DNA of 64,000 bases, from positions 1,798,001 through 1,862,000 of the forward strand of contig NZ_CP033367.1 of the NCBI RefSeq assembly GCF_013170845.1. The letters are read 5' to 3'. Positions 17,337 through 26,480 of this stretch are shown piece after piece. Source of the DNA: Mesorhizobium loti R88b. Lineage in GTDB: Bacteria; Pseudomonadota; Alphaproteobacteria; Rhizobiales; Rhizobiaceae. A program made the translations under genes and the position numbers. Every line of letters starts with the position of its first letter. Position 1 is the stretch's first letter. Below the pieces are notes generated by a model. That model was not told where the DNA came from. It worked only from the letters and a program-made list of their open reading frames with translations, and did not search any database.

Positions 17337-18191
17337 ATGGACGACAACGTTTTCCTGGTCAGATTTTGGGGCGTGCGCGGCAGCATTTCGGTATCGGGGC
17401 CAGAATTCTCTCGCTATGGCGGCAACACAAGCTGCATTGAGATGCGATGTGGCAAGCATACGCTTCTGTTTGACGCGGGATCCGGCCTGCGGCCTGCCGG
17501 CGGGGCGCTTCGGGCGTCGGGCGTGACCGATTTCGACCTGCTTTTCACTCATTGCCATTACGATCACATCATCGGGCTGCCGTTTTTTGCGCCGATCTAT
17601 GACCGGAGCGTCAAGGTTACGCTTTGGTCGGGACATCTTGCAGGACGCATGACGACCCGGCAGATGATCGATAAGTTCATACGGCCGCCGTGGTTTCCGG
17701 TGAAACTGGACGTCTGCAAGGCAAGCCTCGACTGTCGCGATTTCGTGTCCGGAGACGTGCTTCAGCCGCGCGAGGGGGTGGTGGTGCGAACCGGCAGTCT
17801 TGTCCATCCGGGCGGCTGCATAGGCTACCGGGTGGAATGGGCCGACCGCGTCGTGGCGGTGATCACAGATACCGAGCACGAGCCGGACAAGCTCGATCAG
17901 GCGGTGCTCGGCCTGATTAGAGATGCCGACCTCGTCATTTACGATTGTACCTACACTGAAGAGGAAATGGAACGCCGCCACGGTAACGGGCACTCGACAT
18001 GGCAACAGGGCGTCAAGCTCTGTGAGGCGGCCGGTGCGCGGGGGCTCGCGCTGTTTCACCACGATCCGTCACGCACCGACGAGGAACTGGAGGAGATCGA
18101 AAAGCTGGCCAAAGACAGGTTTGCCGGCGCTTTTGCCGCGCGGGACGGCCAGACGCTCGAATTTCCAGTCGCATTGCACAAAGGGCGCTGA
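17337..18191 (+). CDS. MBL-fold hydrolase, possible cyclic-nucleotide phosphodiesterase type
   Basis: A 284-residue protein beginning VRFWGVRGSISVSGPEFSRY, then YGGNTSCIEMRCGKHTLLFD. This is the hallmark start of a cytoplasmic MBL group (COG1235-related, TaR3-like). Metal ligands: THCHYDHIIGLPFF (HxHxDH), ITDTEHEPD (bridging Asp) and a later His in GHSTWQQGV or FHHDPSRTD. ATG 17337 follows GAAGGGG. Distant relatives include phosphodiesterases acting on cyclic nucleotides or cyclic phosphates. Its place directly after a CNB gene makes a signal-degrading role attractive, but this is inference; related proteins are often uncharacterised. Confidence 0.8.
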   Translation: MDDNVFLVRFWGVRGSISVSGPEFSRYGGNTSCIEMRCGKHTLLFDAGSGLRPAGGALRASGVTDFDLLFTHCHYDHIIGLPFFAPIYDRSVKVTLWSGHLAGRMTTRQMIDKFIRPPWFPVKLDVCKASLDCRDFVSGDVLQPREGVVVRTGSLVHPGGCIGYRVEWADRVVAVITDTEHEPDKLDQAVLGLIRDADLVIYDCTYTEEEMERRHGNGHSTWQQGVKLCEAAGARGLALFHHDPSRTDEELEEIEKLAKDRFAGAFAARDGQTLEFPVALHKGR

Positions 18192-18218
18192 GTTATTTTG
18201 CTTCATATCCGTTTTGAC

Positions 18219-18288
18219 GCGATTCCCAAGGGAAAGCCCTATGCGCTTTTCCCGGCAAAACCGCTCACACTTTTCTTGGAATTGCTGT
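18219..18288. repeat. Rhizobial palindromic repeat at a convergent gene junction
   Basis: Imperfect palindrome with outer arms GATTCCCAAG/CTTGGAATTG and an inner AAAACCGCTCACACTTTTC segment, a pattern common in rhizobial intergenic mosaic elements. It lies between the convergent MBL and deacetylase genes and covers the last codons of the deacetylase. A bidirectional terminator or mRNA-end hairpin role is plausible. Confidence 0.55.
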
Positions 18289-19041
18289 GGCGGCGCTGCG
18301 CCCGATCAATGTCCGGATCGGAAGCCATGCGCAGGCTTCAGCCTGTGCGGTGACTGCGAACAGCCGTTCGAGGAAAAGCCAGGCCGATTCATCATGTACG
18401 AGATGGTGGGTGAGAACGCCGACCGGTTCGCTACCGTCGTCTGCATGCTGCAATTGCGCGATGATAGCCTGAACCAAGAGGCCATGATCTCGGCAACCGC
18501 GCGTGCCATGCCAATCCATGATGTCGACATTGCTGTTGATGACCGCCAGCGAAGCCGGCTTGGGCGGCCCATAGACCGATAATGCCGCAAATCCTATCGA
18601 TCCAAGGTCGGGGACCAGGCCTGCGTCGATCCTGTTCCAGGGTGGCACCAGCATCGGAACGGCACGTGTGCCGTGCAGGCCGGTCACGTGCGACAGCCCG
18701 CGAGCCAGATCATCGAGCACCGCATCGCGTGGCCGATGCGCACCGAGCTCCTGTTTTTTCTGGTCCTCGGGCGCATGATTTCGATGCGCCCAGCCATGGA
18801 TGGCGACCGCGGCATGCGGCGCCTCGTCAAGCCGCACGACAAGCTTCCCGTCCGTCTGCGCCGGAATGACGGCCAGAGTGACCGGAACCGCGAATTCGCC
18901 GGTGAGCTCGAGCAGCCGATCAAGCGCCGGCGTCGGATCCACGGCATCATCGTCGCGTAGCCAGAACTCCGCCTTGCGGCCCGCCCATTGCCAGCGCGCC
19001 AGTTCTTCCACCAAGGGCTGCCAGATCGGACCGGTTGTCAT
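18265..19041 (-). CDS. Polysaccharide deacetylase-like (NodB-fold) protein
   Basis: A 258-residue protein with NodB-type landmarks: EFWLRDDDA (metal-binding Asp pair), VAIHGWAHRNH (His motif) and MLVPPWNR (the RxPW/PPWN loop). The C-terminal VGVLTHHLVHDE supplies the last conserved His. Members remove N- or O-acetyl groups from polysaccharides; here the short form lacks a signal peptide, so it probably acts on a cytoplasmic lipid-linked precursor. It overlaps the upstream glycosyltransferase by ATGA (19038-19041), giving a two-gene operon. Its 3' end lies in a palindromic repeat. Confidence 0.8.
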   Translation of the reverse strand: MTTGPIWQPLVEELARWQWAGRKAEFWLRDDDAVDPTPALDRLLELTGEFAVPVTLAVIPAQTDGKLVVRLDEAPHAAVAIHGWAHRNHAPEDQKKQELGAHRPRDAVLDDLARGLSHVTGLHGTRAVPMLVPPWNRIDAGLVPDLGSIGFAALSVYGPPKPASLAVINSNVDIMDWHGTRGCRDHGLLVQAIIAQLQHADDGSEPVGVLTHHLVHDESAWLFLERLFAVTAQAEACAWLPIRTLIGRSAATAIPRKV

Positions 19042-20126
19042 GAGACCGGAATCTTTTTGAGAAGTTCGGCCAGACGCGCCGCCGCGCCACCGAGAGAACG
19101 TTCTTCGAGGACGAAACGCCTGGCTTCTGCGGCCATGATGGTTCTTTCGTCGTTACGGGTCAGAAGCCTTTCAATGGCGAAAGCGAACGCCGCGACATCG
19201 CCCGGCGGGGTGAGAAACCCGGTCTGGCCATCCCGCACGACCTCCGGCACGCCGGCGATGTCCTGAGCCACCACCGGAAGGCCGGCGGCCTGTGCTTCAA
19301 GATAGGCAACGCCATAGGCCTCGCCATAACCCGGCCAGACGTAGATTCCCCCGCTGTAAAGAACATCCGGCACGGCGGCCGGCTCGATCGCGCCAAGCCA
19401 TTCGATACGGTCGGCGGGCAAGCCGGCGAATTGCGCTTTGACCTCGTCACGGGCAGGCCCGTCCCCGACGACCGACATGGTCCAGGGCAGGTGGCCGATC
19501 GAGCCGAGGGCTTGCGCCAGCATGCGATAGCTTTCGACTTTGTCGCCCGGGCGCATCATGGCGACGGTAACGAGGCGCGTCGGACAACTCCGTGACGGCA
19601 TGTCGCGGAATGCCGATGTGTCGATGAAGGGCGAAAGCATATCGAATACGGCCTGGGGAATCGCATCTGTCAGCCCCTGGCGATCCCTTTGGGTGAAGCA
19701 GATGTTCAGCGCCGCCTTTTCGATGGCTCGCGCCACCAAGCCTTGGCTATCGGCCCACAGACCGGCGTTGCGTCGCCTGGAATAGGAGGCTTCCGCCGTC
19801 ACATAGGGGACAGCAAAGGCCTGCGCCAACTCGGGCCCGATCAGGTCGGGCGCCTTGTAATAGGGATGGTAGCAGAACCAGAGATCGGGCTTGCCGTCAC
19901 GATGCCAAAGCGTTTTCAGCCGCGCGGCTTCGTCCCGGGCCTCGATCTTGAGCGTATCGAAACTTTTCGGCTCCGGCTGGCGTAGATAGAAGCGCAACTC
20001 CGATGCCAGTTCGACGCTATGCCCGCCATGCTGCAGCGCCTGGACCAGCATCCGCGCCATCTGGCGGTCGCCGGAGACGACGGGATGATTGGGTGACTTC
20101 AGCGGCGCGTAGAAGGCAATTCGCAT
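19038..20126 (-). CDS. GT4-family glycosyltransferase
   Basis: A 362-residue GT-B enzyme starting MRIAFYAPLKSPNHPVVSGD, typical of CapM/RfaG-like transferases. The C-terminal nucleotide-sugar site reads GIYVWPGYGEAYGVAYLEAQ followed by AGLPVVAQDIAGVPEVV and GQTGFLTPPGD, with the EAYGVAYLE acidic motif. It is the first gene of a two-gene minus-strand operon with the deacetylase. Its promoter lies in the 92 bp shared with the DUF3095 gene. It probably adds one sugar of the same surface glycan built by the 9.4-13 kb genes. Confidence 0.87.
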   Translation of the reverse strand: MRIAFYAPLKSPNHPVVSGDRQMARMLVQALQHGGHSVELASELRFYLRQPEPKSFDTLKIEARDEAARLKTLWHRDGKPDLWFCYHPYYKAPDLIGPELAQAFAVPYVTAEASYSRRRNAGLWADSQGLVARAIEKAALNICFTQRDRQGLTDAIPQAVFDMLSPFIDTSAFRDMPSRSCPTRLVTVAMMRPGDKVESYRMLAQALGSIGHLPWTMSVVGDGPARDEVKAQFAGLPADRIEWLGAIEPAAVPDVLYSGGIYVWPGYGEAYGVAYLEAQAAGLPVVAQDIAGVPEVVRDGQTGFLTPPGDVAAFAFAIERLLTRNDERTIMAAEARRFVLEERSLGGAAARLAELLKKIPVS

Positions 20127-20218
20127 CGCGCGACCCTATCATCGGAAAGCCTGCGCAAGTCAATTTCGAAGCGCGATCGACTTCACCTTCAAGCGTTGGA
20201 ATGTGCTATCTAATGCTC

Positions 20219-21379
20219 ATGGAAACAGCTGTCGCGTCCGACCCGTTTGTCGGTTCCTTGCCAGTCTTCGCAAAGTTCGAAAGCGTTGCCGATATCGACA
20301 ATTATCGGCCTCTGCCCGATGGCTGGGCGCTGGCCACCGCCGACATTGTCGGCTCGACCAAAGCGATCGAGGCGGGGCGCTATAAAACCGTCAATATGGC
20401 CGGCGCCAGCGTCATTTCGGCGCTGCTCAATGCGCTGGGCCGGCAAGATCTTCCCTATGTCTTCGGCGGCGACGGCGCACTCGTGGCGTTTCCCGGCTCG
20501 GCACTTGAGATCGCCCGCAACGCGCTGGCTTCTGTCCAGAGATGGGTGGCGGACGAACTGGACCTGACCTTGCGTGCGGCAATCGTGCCGATAAAGGACA
20601 TAAGAGCGCAAGGCTTCGATGTTCGCGTGGCGAGGTTCCAGGCCTCCGAAGCGGCCTTCTATGCTATGTTCGCCGGCGGTGGCGGCAGTTGGGCGGAAGC
20701 CGAGATGAAAGCGGGGCGCTACCGCATCGATCCTGCGCCAGCCGGCGCGCGGCCGGATCTGACCGGTCTCTCCTGCCGCTGGAACCCGATCGAAGCGCGG
20801 CATGGTGAAATCGTCTCGATCATAGCCCTGCCGGGGGCGGCGCGCGATCTGCGCGGTTTTCAGTTTCTGGCTTCCGATATTATCGCCCTTGCAAGCAGGC
20901 AGGAACGCGATGGCCACCCGGTGCCGGTGGACGGGCCGGCCTACAGTCTTCTGCCCGCCGGCCTCGATGTCGAGGCGCGGGCCACTGCGCCGCCAGGATG
21001 GCGGTGGCGGACCAAACTGTGGGTGATGTTCCTGATGACGCTTACGGCCGTCACCGACAGATTTGGCTGGACGATCGGCCGTTTCGATCCGAAGGTCTAC
21101 AAACGCGAGGTGGCCAGCAATTCGGATTTCCGGAAGTTCGACGACGGCTTGAAGATGACCATCGACGTCGACGCGGATGTGTTGCAACGGATCGAGAGCC
21201 GGCTGAAACAGGCGGAAGAAGCGGGCATCTGCAGCTATGGCCTGCACCGCCAGAAATCGGCCTTGATGACATGCCTCGTCATCTCGCCGCTGCAGCCCGA
21301 TCACGTTCATTTCATCGATGGCGCCGACGGCGGCTATGCGATGGCGGCCGCAAGCCTGAAGGCGAAGGCGACGGTCTGA
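20219..21379 (+). CDS. DUF3095 protein (class III cyclase-like)
   Basis: A 386-residue protein of the DUF3095 family, which carries a nucleotide-cyclase-like core. ALATADIVGSTKAIEAGRYK holds the first metal Asp (Asp42) and PYVFGGDGALVAF the second (Asp85). The usual Lys before GDG is replaced by an aromatic or aliphatic residue, and no clear NxxxR transition-state motif is visible. Classical adenylate cyclase activity is therefore doubtful. A hydrophobic segment (WVMFLMTLTAV) lies in the second half. ATG 20219 is preferred because relatives start just before a SLPVF-like motif; ATG 20201 and 20213 are alternatives. A 46-residue ORF overlaps its stop as ATGA. Confidence 0.83.
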   Translation: METAVASDPFVGSLPVFAKFESVADIDNYRPLPDGWALATADIVGSTKAIEAGRYKTVNMAGASVISALLNALGRQDLPYVFGGDGALVAFPGSALEIARNALASVQRWVADELDLTLRAAIVPIKDIRAQGFDVRVARFQASEAAFYAMFAGGGGSWAEAEMKAGRYRIDPAPAGARPDLTGLSCRWNPIEARHGEIVSIIALPGAARDLRGFQFLASDIIALASRQERDGHPVPVDGPAYSLLPAGLDVEARATAPPGWRWRTKLWVMFLMTLTAVTDRFGWTIGRFDPKVYKREVASNSDFRKFDDGLKMTIDVDADVLQRIESRLKQAEEAGICSYGLHRQKSALMTCLVISPLQPDHVHFIDGADGGYAMAAASLKAKATV

Positions 21380-21519
21380 TGACGGCTTGCGGAAATCGAC
21401 TTTCGGCAATATGCCTCGGCCATGGTTCTCGGGACCCGGTTAGCCTCGCCACGGGCGCGGGTAGTCTGTCCGAATTGACGGGAAAGCAGATTTTTGAACG
21501 CCTAACGATCGACATATGA
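21379..21519 (+). CDS. Small ORF bridging the DUF3095 and UDP-sugar dehydrogenase genes
   Basis: A 46-residue ORF whose ATG (21379) overlaps the DUF3095 stop as ATGA. Its own TGA (21517-21519) overlaps ATG 21516, again as ATGA. No family is recognised (MTACGNRLSAICLGHGSRDP at its start) and there is no membrane segment. The double overlap suggests translational coupling, possibly with this ORF as a short coupling leader. It may equally be chance. Confidence 0.3.
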   Translation: MTACGNRLSAICLGHGSRDPVSLATGAGSLSELTGKQIFERLTIDI

Positions 21520-22837
21520 CCGTCTTTTCAACCGGATTTCGACGCGCGCCGCGCAAGTCGGCGTGATCGGACTGGGCTATGTCGGGTTGCCGCTGTCGGT
21601 TGCGATCGCACGCGCCGGCTTTCCGGTTTCCGGCTTCGACATCGAAGCCGGAAAGGTCGAGAGCCTGAACAACGGCCAATCCTACATCGAGGCGGTGACA
21701 TCGACGGCCCTTGCCGGCCATGTGGCGAGCGGACGGTTCCGCGCCACCGCGGACTTTGCCGAACTGGCCGTCTGCGATGTCATCATCATCTGCGTCCCGA
21801 CCCCGCTGACCAAACACCGTGAGCCGGATCTCTCTTTTGTCACGAACACGGCAGGCGCCATCGCAAAACATCTGCGTCTCGGCCAGCTGATCGTGCTGGA
21901 ATCGACCACCTATCCCGGTACCACCGACGACGTGGTCAAGCCCATACTGGAAGAAACCGGCTTGCAGTCGAAGATAGACTTCTTCCTCGGCTTCTCGCCC
22001 GAACGCGAGGATCCCGGCAACCGCAGCTTTGTAGTCGCGACGATCCCCAAGGTTGTGGCAGGCGACGGCATTAAAGCGGCGACGCTCGTGCAGGCTTTCT
22101 ACCAGAACGTGGTCGAGACCGTTGTTCCGGTTTCCAGCACGGCAACCGCCGAAGCGGTCAAGCTGACGGAAAACATCTTCCGCTCGGTCAACATAGCCCT
22201 GGTCAACGAGTTGAAGGTCGTGCTCGGTGCCATGGGCATCGACATCTGGGAAGTGATCGAGGCTGCTAAGACCAAGCCCTTCGGCTACATGCCTTTCTAT
22301 CCTGGCCCCGGACTGGGCGGGCACTGCGTTCCGATCGATCCTTTCTACCTGACGTGGAAGGCGCGCGAATACGAACTGCCGACCCGCTTCATCGAACTGG
22401 CGGCAGAGATCAACACGGCGATGCCGCGGCACGTGGTCGATGAACTGGCGAAGGCGCTGGACCGGCGCTGCGGCAAAGCCCTCAGCCGCTCGCGCATTCT
22501 CATCATCGGGCTCGCCTATAAGAAGAATGTGCCCGACATCCGAGAAAGTCCCTCATTGCGGCTCATCGAGCTCATCGAGGAATGGGGCGGCAAGGCGGAA
22601 TTCCATGACCCGCATGTTACCGAGATCCCAACCACACGCGAGCATATGGCGATCAAGGGGCGCCGCTCGGTCGAATTGACCGAGGCGGCCTTGAAAGAGT
22701 TCGATGCGGTCGTCGTTGCAACCGACCACGACGCGATCGACTATCGGGCGATCGCTGATCACGCCCTTCTGATCGTCGACACATGCAATGTTTTTGGCCG
22801 CCTCGGGCTGGCCCGAGAGACGGTGGTGAAGGCCTGA
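21516..22837 (+). CDS. UDP-N-acetylglucosamine/UDP-sugar 6-dehydrogenase (WbpA-like), start disturbed
   Basis: An NAD-dependent enzyme that oxidises the C6 hydroxyl of a UDP-sugar to a uronic acid. Motifs: VGVIGLGYVGLPLS (NAD loop), VPTPLTKHREPDLS, ESTTYPGTTDDV, and YPGPGLGGHCVPIDPFYLTW with the catalytic Cys, as in WbpA. The frame that reads AQVGVIGLGYVGL is open back to 21506 but has no ATG, GTG or TTG before GTG 21563, which would cut off the first strand of the NAD fold. ATG 21516 is in another frame. One extra T in the T-run at 21525-21528 would join it as MTVFFNRISTRAAQVGVIGL, a normal N-terminus. A frameshift or sequence error is therefore suspected. It probably supplies an acidic sugar to the nearby glycosyltransferases. 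Confidence 0.85.
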
Positions 22838-23101
22838 CGGCATCTGAGCCGGCGAAATTTTTGCCCGATGTCAGGATCGTGATTGCACTCCGCCGGCAGC
22901 CTCGCCACATATGTCCCAGCAGATAGATGCAGTTACGCCTGCTTCCTGGCTGCAAGAACAGTCATCCGCGAAATTCTTCGCCGCTTTTGTGGCTGAGGCG
23001 GTCCTTGTTAACTTCCGGAGTCTTATCTTTGGGTCGTTGGCGGGCTGTGTTATGGCGGATCAAAGGATAATGGCTCCGTCTTCGACGGGTTGCGAGATAG
23101 T

Positions 23102-24442
23102 ATGAGCACAGCGCAAGCAGAAATTTCCACCATTCTCATGGATAAGGTTGCCGATTGGCTGACCCAATCGGCGCTGGCGGGCAACGATCTGGAAACATTG
23201 GTAAAAGGCTTTTGCGAACGGCTGGCTGCTGCCGGCCTGCCGCTGAAGCGGGTGCATTTGAGCTTTTCAATGCTTCATCCGCTTTATGACGCACTTGGCT
23301 TCACCTGGATTCGCGGCCAGGGCATGGAAGTGGAAGGCTTCCGCAGTGAGAACGGCGTTCATTCGGACAGATTCGTGACCAGCCCGTATTACCATCTGCT
23401 CAGCCATAAGCTCGACCATATGCGGCGCCGGCTCGACCCGTCGATGCCGTCGGAATTTCCTGTTTTCGATGACCTCAGGCTTATGGGCGTCACCGATTAC
23501 ATGGCTTTCGTCCATCCCTTCAACGGCGATACCAGTCAAGGTATGATGGGCTCCTGGTCCACCGACAGTGATTCAGGTTTCAGCGACGGCATGATTTCGG
23601 CCCTATTGCGGATCCAGAACCATCTCGCTATCGCAACCAAAATGGCGGTGCTCACCAAGCTCGCCGACAACATGATGACCACTTATCTCGGCGGCGACGC
23701 CGGTAGGCGCGTGCTGGACGGTCAGATCAAGCGCGGCGAGGGCGACACAATCCGGGCCGCATTGGTCATGGGCGATATGCGCGGGTCGACAAGGCTTGCC
23801 GAAACCTCCGGCCGCGAGGTCTATATCGATACGCTCAACCAGTTTTTCGATGCCATTGCTGCACCTTTCAATCGCAAAGGCGGGCAGATCATGAGTTTCC
23901 TGGGGGATGGCTTCATTGCCGTCTACCCCTGCGAAAGACACCGCGCACAGTCCGAGATCGCCTGCCAGGCTGCTCTGGCGGCAGCGCACGAGGCCAGCGC
24001 GCGCATGATGGATCTCAATCTGCGCAGAAAGAAGCAGGGGTTGGGCGATATGAAATTCGGTATCGGCCTGCATGTCGGCAATGTGATGTTCGGCAATGTC
24101 GGGCTTACCGACCGGCTCACATTCTCTGTCTTCGGCTCGGCTGTAAACGAGGTCCAGCGCCTCCAAACCCTGACCAAGAAATATCCGCACAGCGTTCTCG
24201 CCAGCCAAGACTTCGCCGGCTATTGCGGCGCCAACAGCTGGCTGACGCTCGGCAAGGAGGAACTGGCGGGTATCAAGCAGAAGCTGACGGTGCTTTCACC
24301 CGATCTATCGGGTGCTCTCGCACTCGATGAAGACGGTGCGCCACAGCCGATTTACGACCGGAGATCCGACGCCGAGCAGGTGATGCTGCTTCATCGCGAT
24401 GCCGCGCGGCTGTCGGCGGGCGACCGGAGGAAGCTCCAGTAA
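23102..24442 (+). CDS. Class III nucleotide cyclase with altered substrate-specificity residues
   Basis: A 446-residue soluble protein. Residues 1-200 form a sensor-like domain of unknown type, and residues 215-400 a class III cyclase domain. Metal ligands Asp225 (VMGDMRGSTR) and Asp269 (FLGDGFIAVYP) and the transition-state pair Asn349/Arg353 (AVNEVQRLQ) are present. The purine-specifying residues are changed: the Lys three before GD is Ser265, and the Asp/Thr before the VFG turn is Ser342. The domain should be catalytic, but its nucleotide specificity cannot be assumed to be ATP to cAMP. ATG 23102 follows GCGAGA. It is the last gene of the cluster before the ABC importer. Confidence 0.87.
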   Translation: MSTAQAEISTILMDKVADWLTQSALAGNDLETLVKGFCERLAAAGLPLKRVHLSFSMLHPLYDALGFTWIRGQGMEVEGFRSENGVHSDRFVTSPYYHLLSHKLDHMRRRLDPSMPSEFPVFDDLRLMGVTDYMAFVHPFNGDTSQGMMGSWSTDSDSGFSDGMISALLRIQNHLAIATKMAVLTKLADNMMTTYLGGDAGRRVLDGQIKRGEGDTIRAALVMGDMRGSTRLAETSGREVYIDTLNQFFDAIAAPFNRKGGQIMSFLGDGFIAVYPCERHRAQSEIACQAALAAAHEASARMMDLNLRRKKQGLGDMKFGIGLHVGNVMFGNVGLTDRLTFSVFGSAVNEVQRLQTLTKKYPHSVLASQDFAGYCGANSWLTLGKEELAGIKQKLTVLSPDLSGALALDEDGAPQPIYDRRSDAEQVMLLHRDAARLSAGDRRKLQ

Positions 24443-24584
24443 CCGCTACGATCCGATCCAAACACGTCGGTGGCCGACTCCGTCGGAAACTCGTTTCGAA
24501 TCCAAGTTGCTCTAGGCTGGCAATGCGCTAGTCTCTCCCTGGGCCTGCCGCTTGGCACGCCGCCAGAGTGGGGCTGGTTTGAGA

Positions 24585-26480
24585 ATGAATTCGGGCGTTG
24601 ATCTGCTGCGGATCGAGGATGTTGGCATCTCCTTTGCCATCATCGGGGGACCCTTGCATGCCGTCAGGCGTGCAAATCTCCGCGTCCTGCCCGGCAAGGT
24701 TACCGCGCTTGTGGGCGAGTCAGGTTCCGGAAAATCGGTTCTGAGCCAGGCAGTGATGGGCATTTTGCCGAACACAGCCCATGTTCGCGGCCGTATCCTG
24801 TTTTCCGATCCTGAAAAGCCCGGCACGACGCAGGATATCCTACAGATGCCGCGTGACGGACCCGAAATCCGGGCGTTGAGAGGGAGCCGCATCGGCAAGA
24901 TCTTTCAGGAGCCGATGACATCGCTGTCGCCGCTGCACACGATCGGCAACCAGGTCAGCGAATCCCTGAAGATTCATACGCCCATGGCTCGGGCGGAGCG
25001 CAAGGCGCGGACAGAGGAAATGCTCAGCCTTGTCGGATTTCCCAATCCCAAGCGCGCCTATGACATGTATCCCTTCGAGCTTTCGGGAGGACTGCGTCAG
25101 CGCGCCATGATCGCCATGGCCCTTATCTGCCGGCCAGCTTTGTTGATCGCCGACGAGCCGACGACAGCGTTGGACGTCACAATCCAGGCGCAAATCCTGC
25201 AATTGCTGCGCGGGCTTCAGACGAAGCTGAACATGGCGATGCTGCTGATCACGCACGACCTTGGCGTGGTCGCCAATGTCGCCGACGAGGTGGTGGTCAT
25301 CTACCATGGCGAGATCGTGGAAGCGGGACCTGTCGAGGCGATATTCCGCCGGCCAGGTCACCCTTACCTGAAGGGTCTGATGGCAGCCGTTCCGCATTTC
25401 GACCTGAAGCCTGGTGAAAGGCTAAAGGCGCTCCGCGAGGTGCCGGTCAATGTCGGGAACCTGCTCGGCAAGCAGACGGCGCCGGCATCGAAGGGGCCGG
25501 ACGACATCCTGCTGTCGGTCAGGGATCTGACAAAGACCTTCACCATCCGCAAGTCCGGATGGTTCGGCGGCGGTCATCAAACCCCTGTTCGCGCCGTGGA
25601 CGGCGTGAGCTTCGATATCAGGCGGGGCGAGTGCCTGGGTCTGGTCGGCGAAAGCGGCTCCGGCAAAACCACCGTCAGCAAGATCCTCATGCGGGCTGTC
25701 ACCCCTAGCAGCGGCTCTGTGATCTTCAACGGCCGCGATGGACCGATCGACGTCTTGGAAGCCGAGGGAGACGCCCTGCGCATGCTGCGCGCGAAAATCC
25801 AGATGGTCTTCCAAGATCCTGTTTCGTCGCTTTCACCTCGCATGACGGTGGAGAACATCTTGAGTGAGCCGCTGGAAATCCATCAACGTGGCAATGCCGC
25901 GGCCCGACTCGCCACGGTCAAGAGCCTGATGCAGGCAATCGGGCTCGATCCGCGCTTCATCAAGCGTTATCCGCACAGTTTCTCCGGCGGGCAGCGTCAG
26001 CGTATCGGCATCGCGCGCGCATTGGCGCTGGGGCCTGAACTCCTGATCTGCGACGAGCCGGTTTCGGCACTCGATGTCTCTGTCCAGGCGCAGATCCTGA
26101 ACCTTCTAAAGGACCTGCAGAAGGAACTGGGCCTGACCTACTTGTTCATATCCCACAACCTGGCGGTGGTGGACTACATGGCGGACCGCATCGCGGTGAT
26201 GTGCGGCGGGCGTATCGTCGAGCTTGCGCCGCGCGAAATTCTGCTTAGGAAACCGATCCACCCCTACACGCGCTCGCTGGTCGCCGCCGTGCCTTTCCCC
26301 GATCTCGACAGGCCGATGGATTTCAAGACGCTGAAGCACAGCGGCGCTTCCGACACCAGCGCATGGGGACCGCAATTCCGCGACGAGGGCGACGAGGATA
26401 TGCTGTCGCCGCTCGACCTTGGCGGCGGCCACCTCGTGCTGGCCCGACGTTCGGCCGATGTCAGCGAGTTACGCCATTGA
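24585..26480 (+). CDS. Peptide-type ABC importer, fused double ATPase (YejF/DppDF-like)
   Basis: A 631-residue protein with two complete ABC ATPase domains in tandem. NBD1 has GESGSGKS, the signature [10 protein letters not shown] and the Walker [16 protein letters not shown]2 has [18 protein letters not shown] and [12 protein letters not shown]. The link carries the oligopeptide-transporter C-terminal motif ([14 protein letters not shown]; second copy [14 protein letters not shown]). All catalytic residues are intact, in contrast to the degenerate ABC protein at 14060. ATG 24585 is chosen over TTG 24552 since the domain starts directly after it. The stop overlaps the TTG start of the binding-protein gene. 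Confidence 0.92.
   Translation: MNSGVDLLRIEDVGISFAIIGGPLHAVRRANLRVLPGKVTALVGESGSGKSVLSQAVMGILPNTAHVRGRILFSDPEKPGTTQDILQMPRDGPEIRALRGSRIGKIFQEPMTSLSPLHTIGNQVSESLKIHTPMARAERKARTEEMLSLVGFPNPKRAYDMYPFELSGGLRQRAMIAMALICRPALLIADEPTTALDVTIQAQILQLLRGLQTKLNMAMLLITHDLGVVANVADEVVVIYHGEIVEAGPVEAIFRRPGHPYLKGLMAAVPHFDLKPGERLKALREVPVNVGNLLGKQTAPASKGPDDILLSVRDLTKTFTIRKSGWFGGGHQTPVRAVDGVSFDIRRGECLGLVGESGSGKTTVSKILMRAVTPSSGSVIFNGRDGPIDVLEAEGDALRMLRAKIQMVFQDPVSSLSPRMTVENILSEPLEIHQRGNAAARLATVKSLMQAIGLDPRFIKRYPHSFSGGQRQRIGIARALALGPELLICDEPVSALDVSVQAQILNLLKDLQKELGLTYLFISHNLAVVDYMADRIAVMCGGRIVELAPREILLRKPIHPYTRSLVAAVPFPDLDRPMDFKTLKHSGASDTSAWGPQFRDEGDEDMLSPLDLGGGHLVLARRSADVSELRH

Noticed and set aside
17337..18191. 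Assignment of the MBL protein as PhnP (carbon-phosphorus lyase pathway)
   Set aside because: No other phn genes are nearby and the N-terminal FWGVRGS pattern fits a broader MBL group.
20003..20200. Extended N-terminus of the DUF3095 gene
   Set aside because: This part overlaps the divergent glycosyltransferase gene and has low-complexity, non-family sequence.
26363..26476. ATG start for the binding protein at 26363
   Set aside because: It lies well inside the preceding ATPase gene and would hide the export signal; TTG 26477 gives a proper signal peptide and a four-base overlap.
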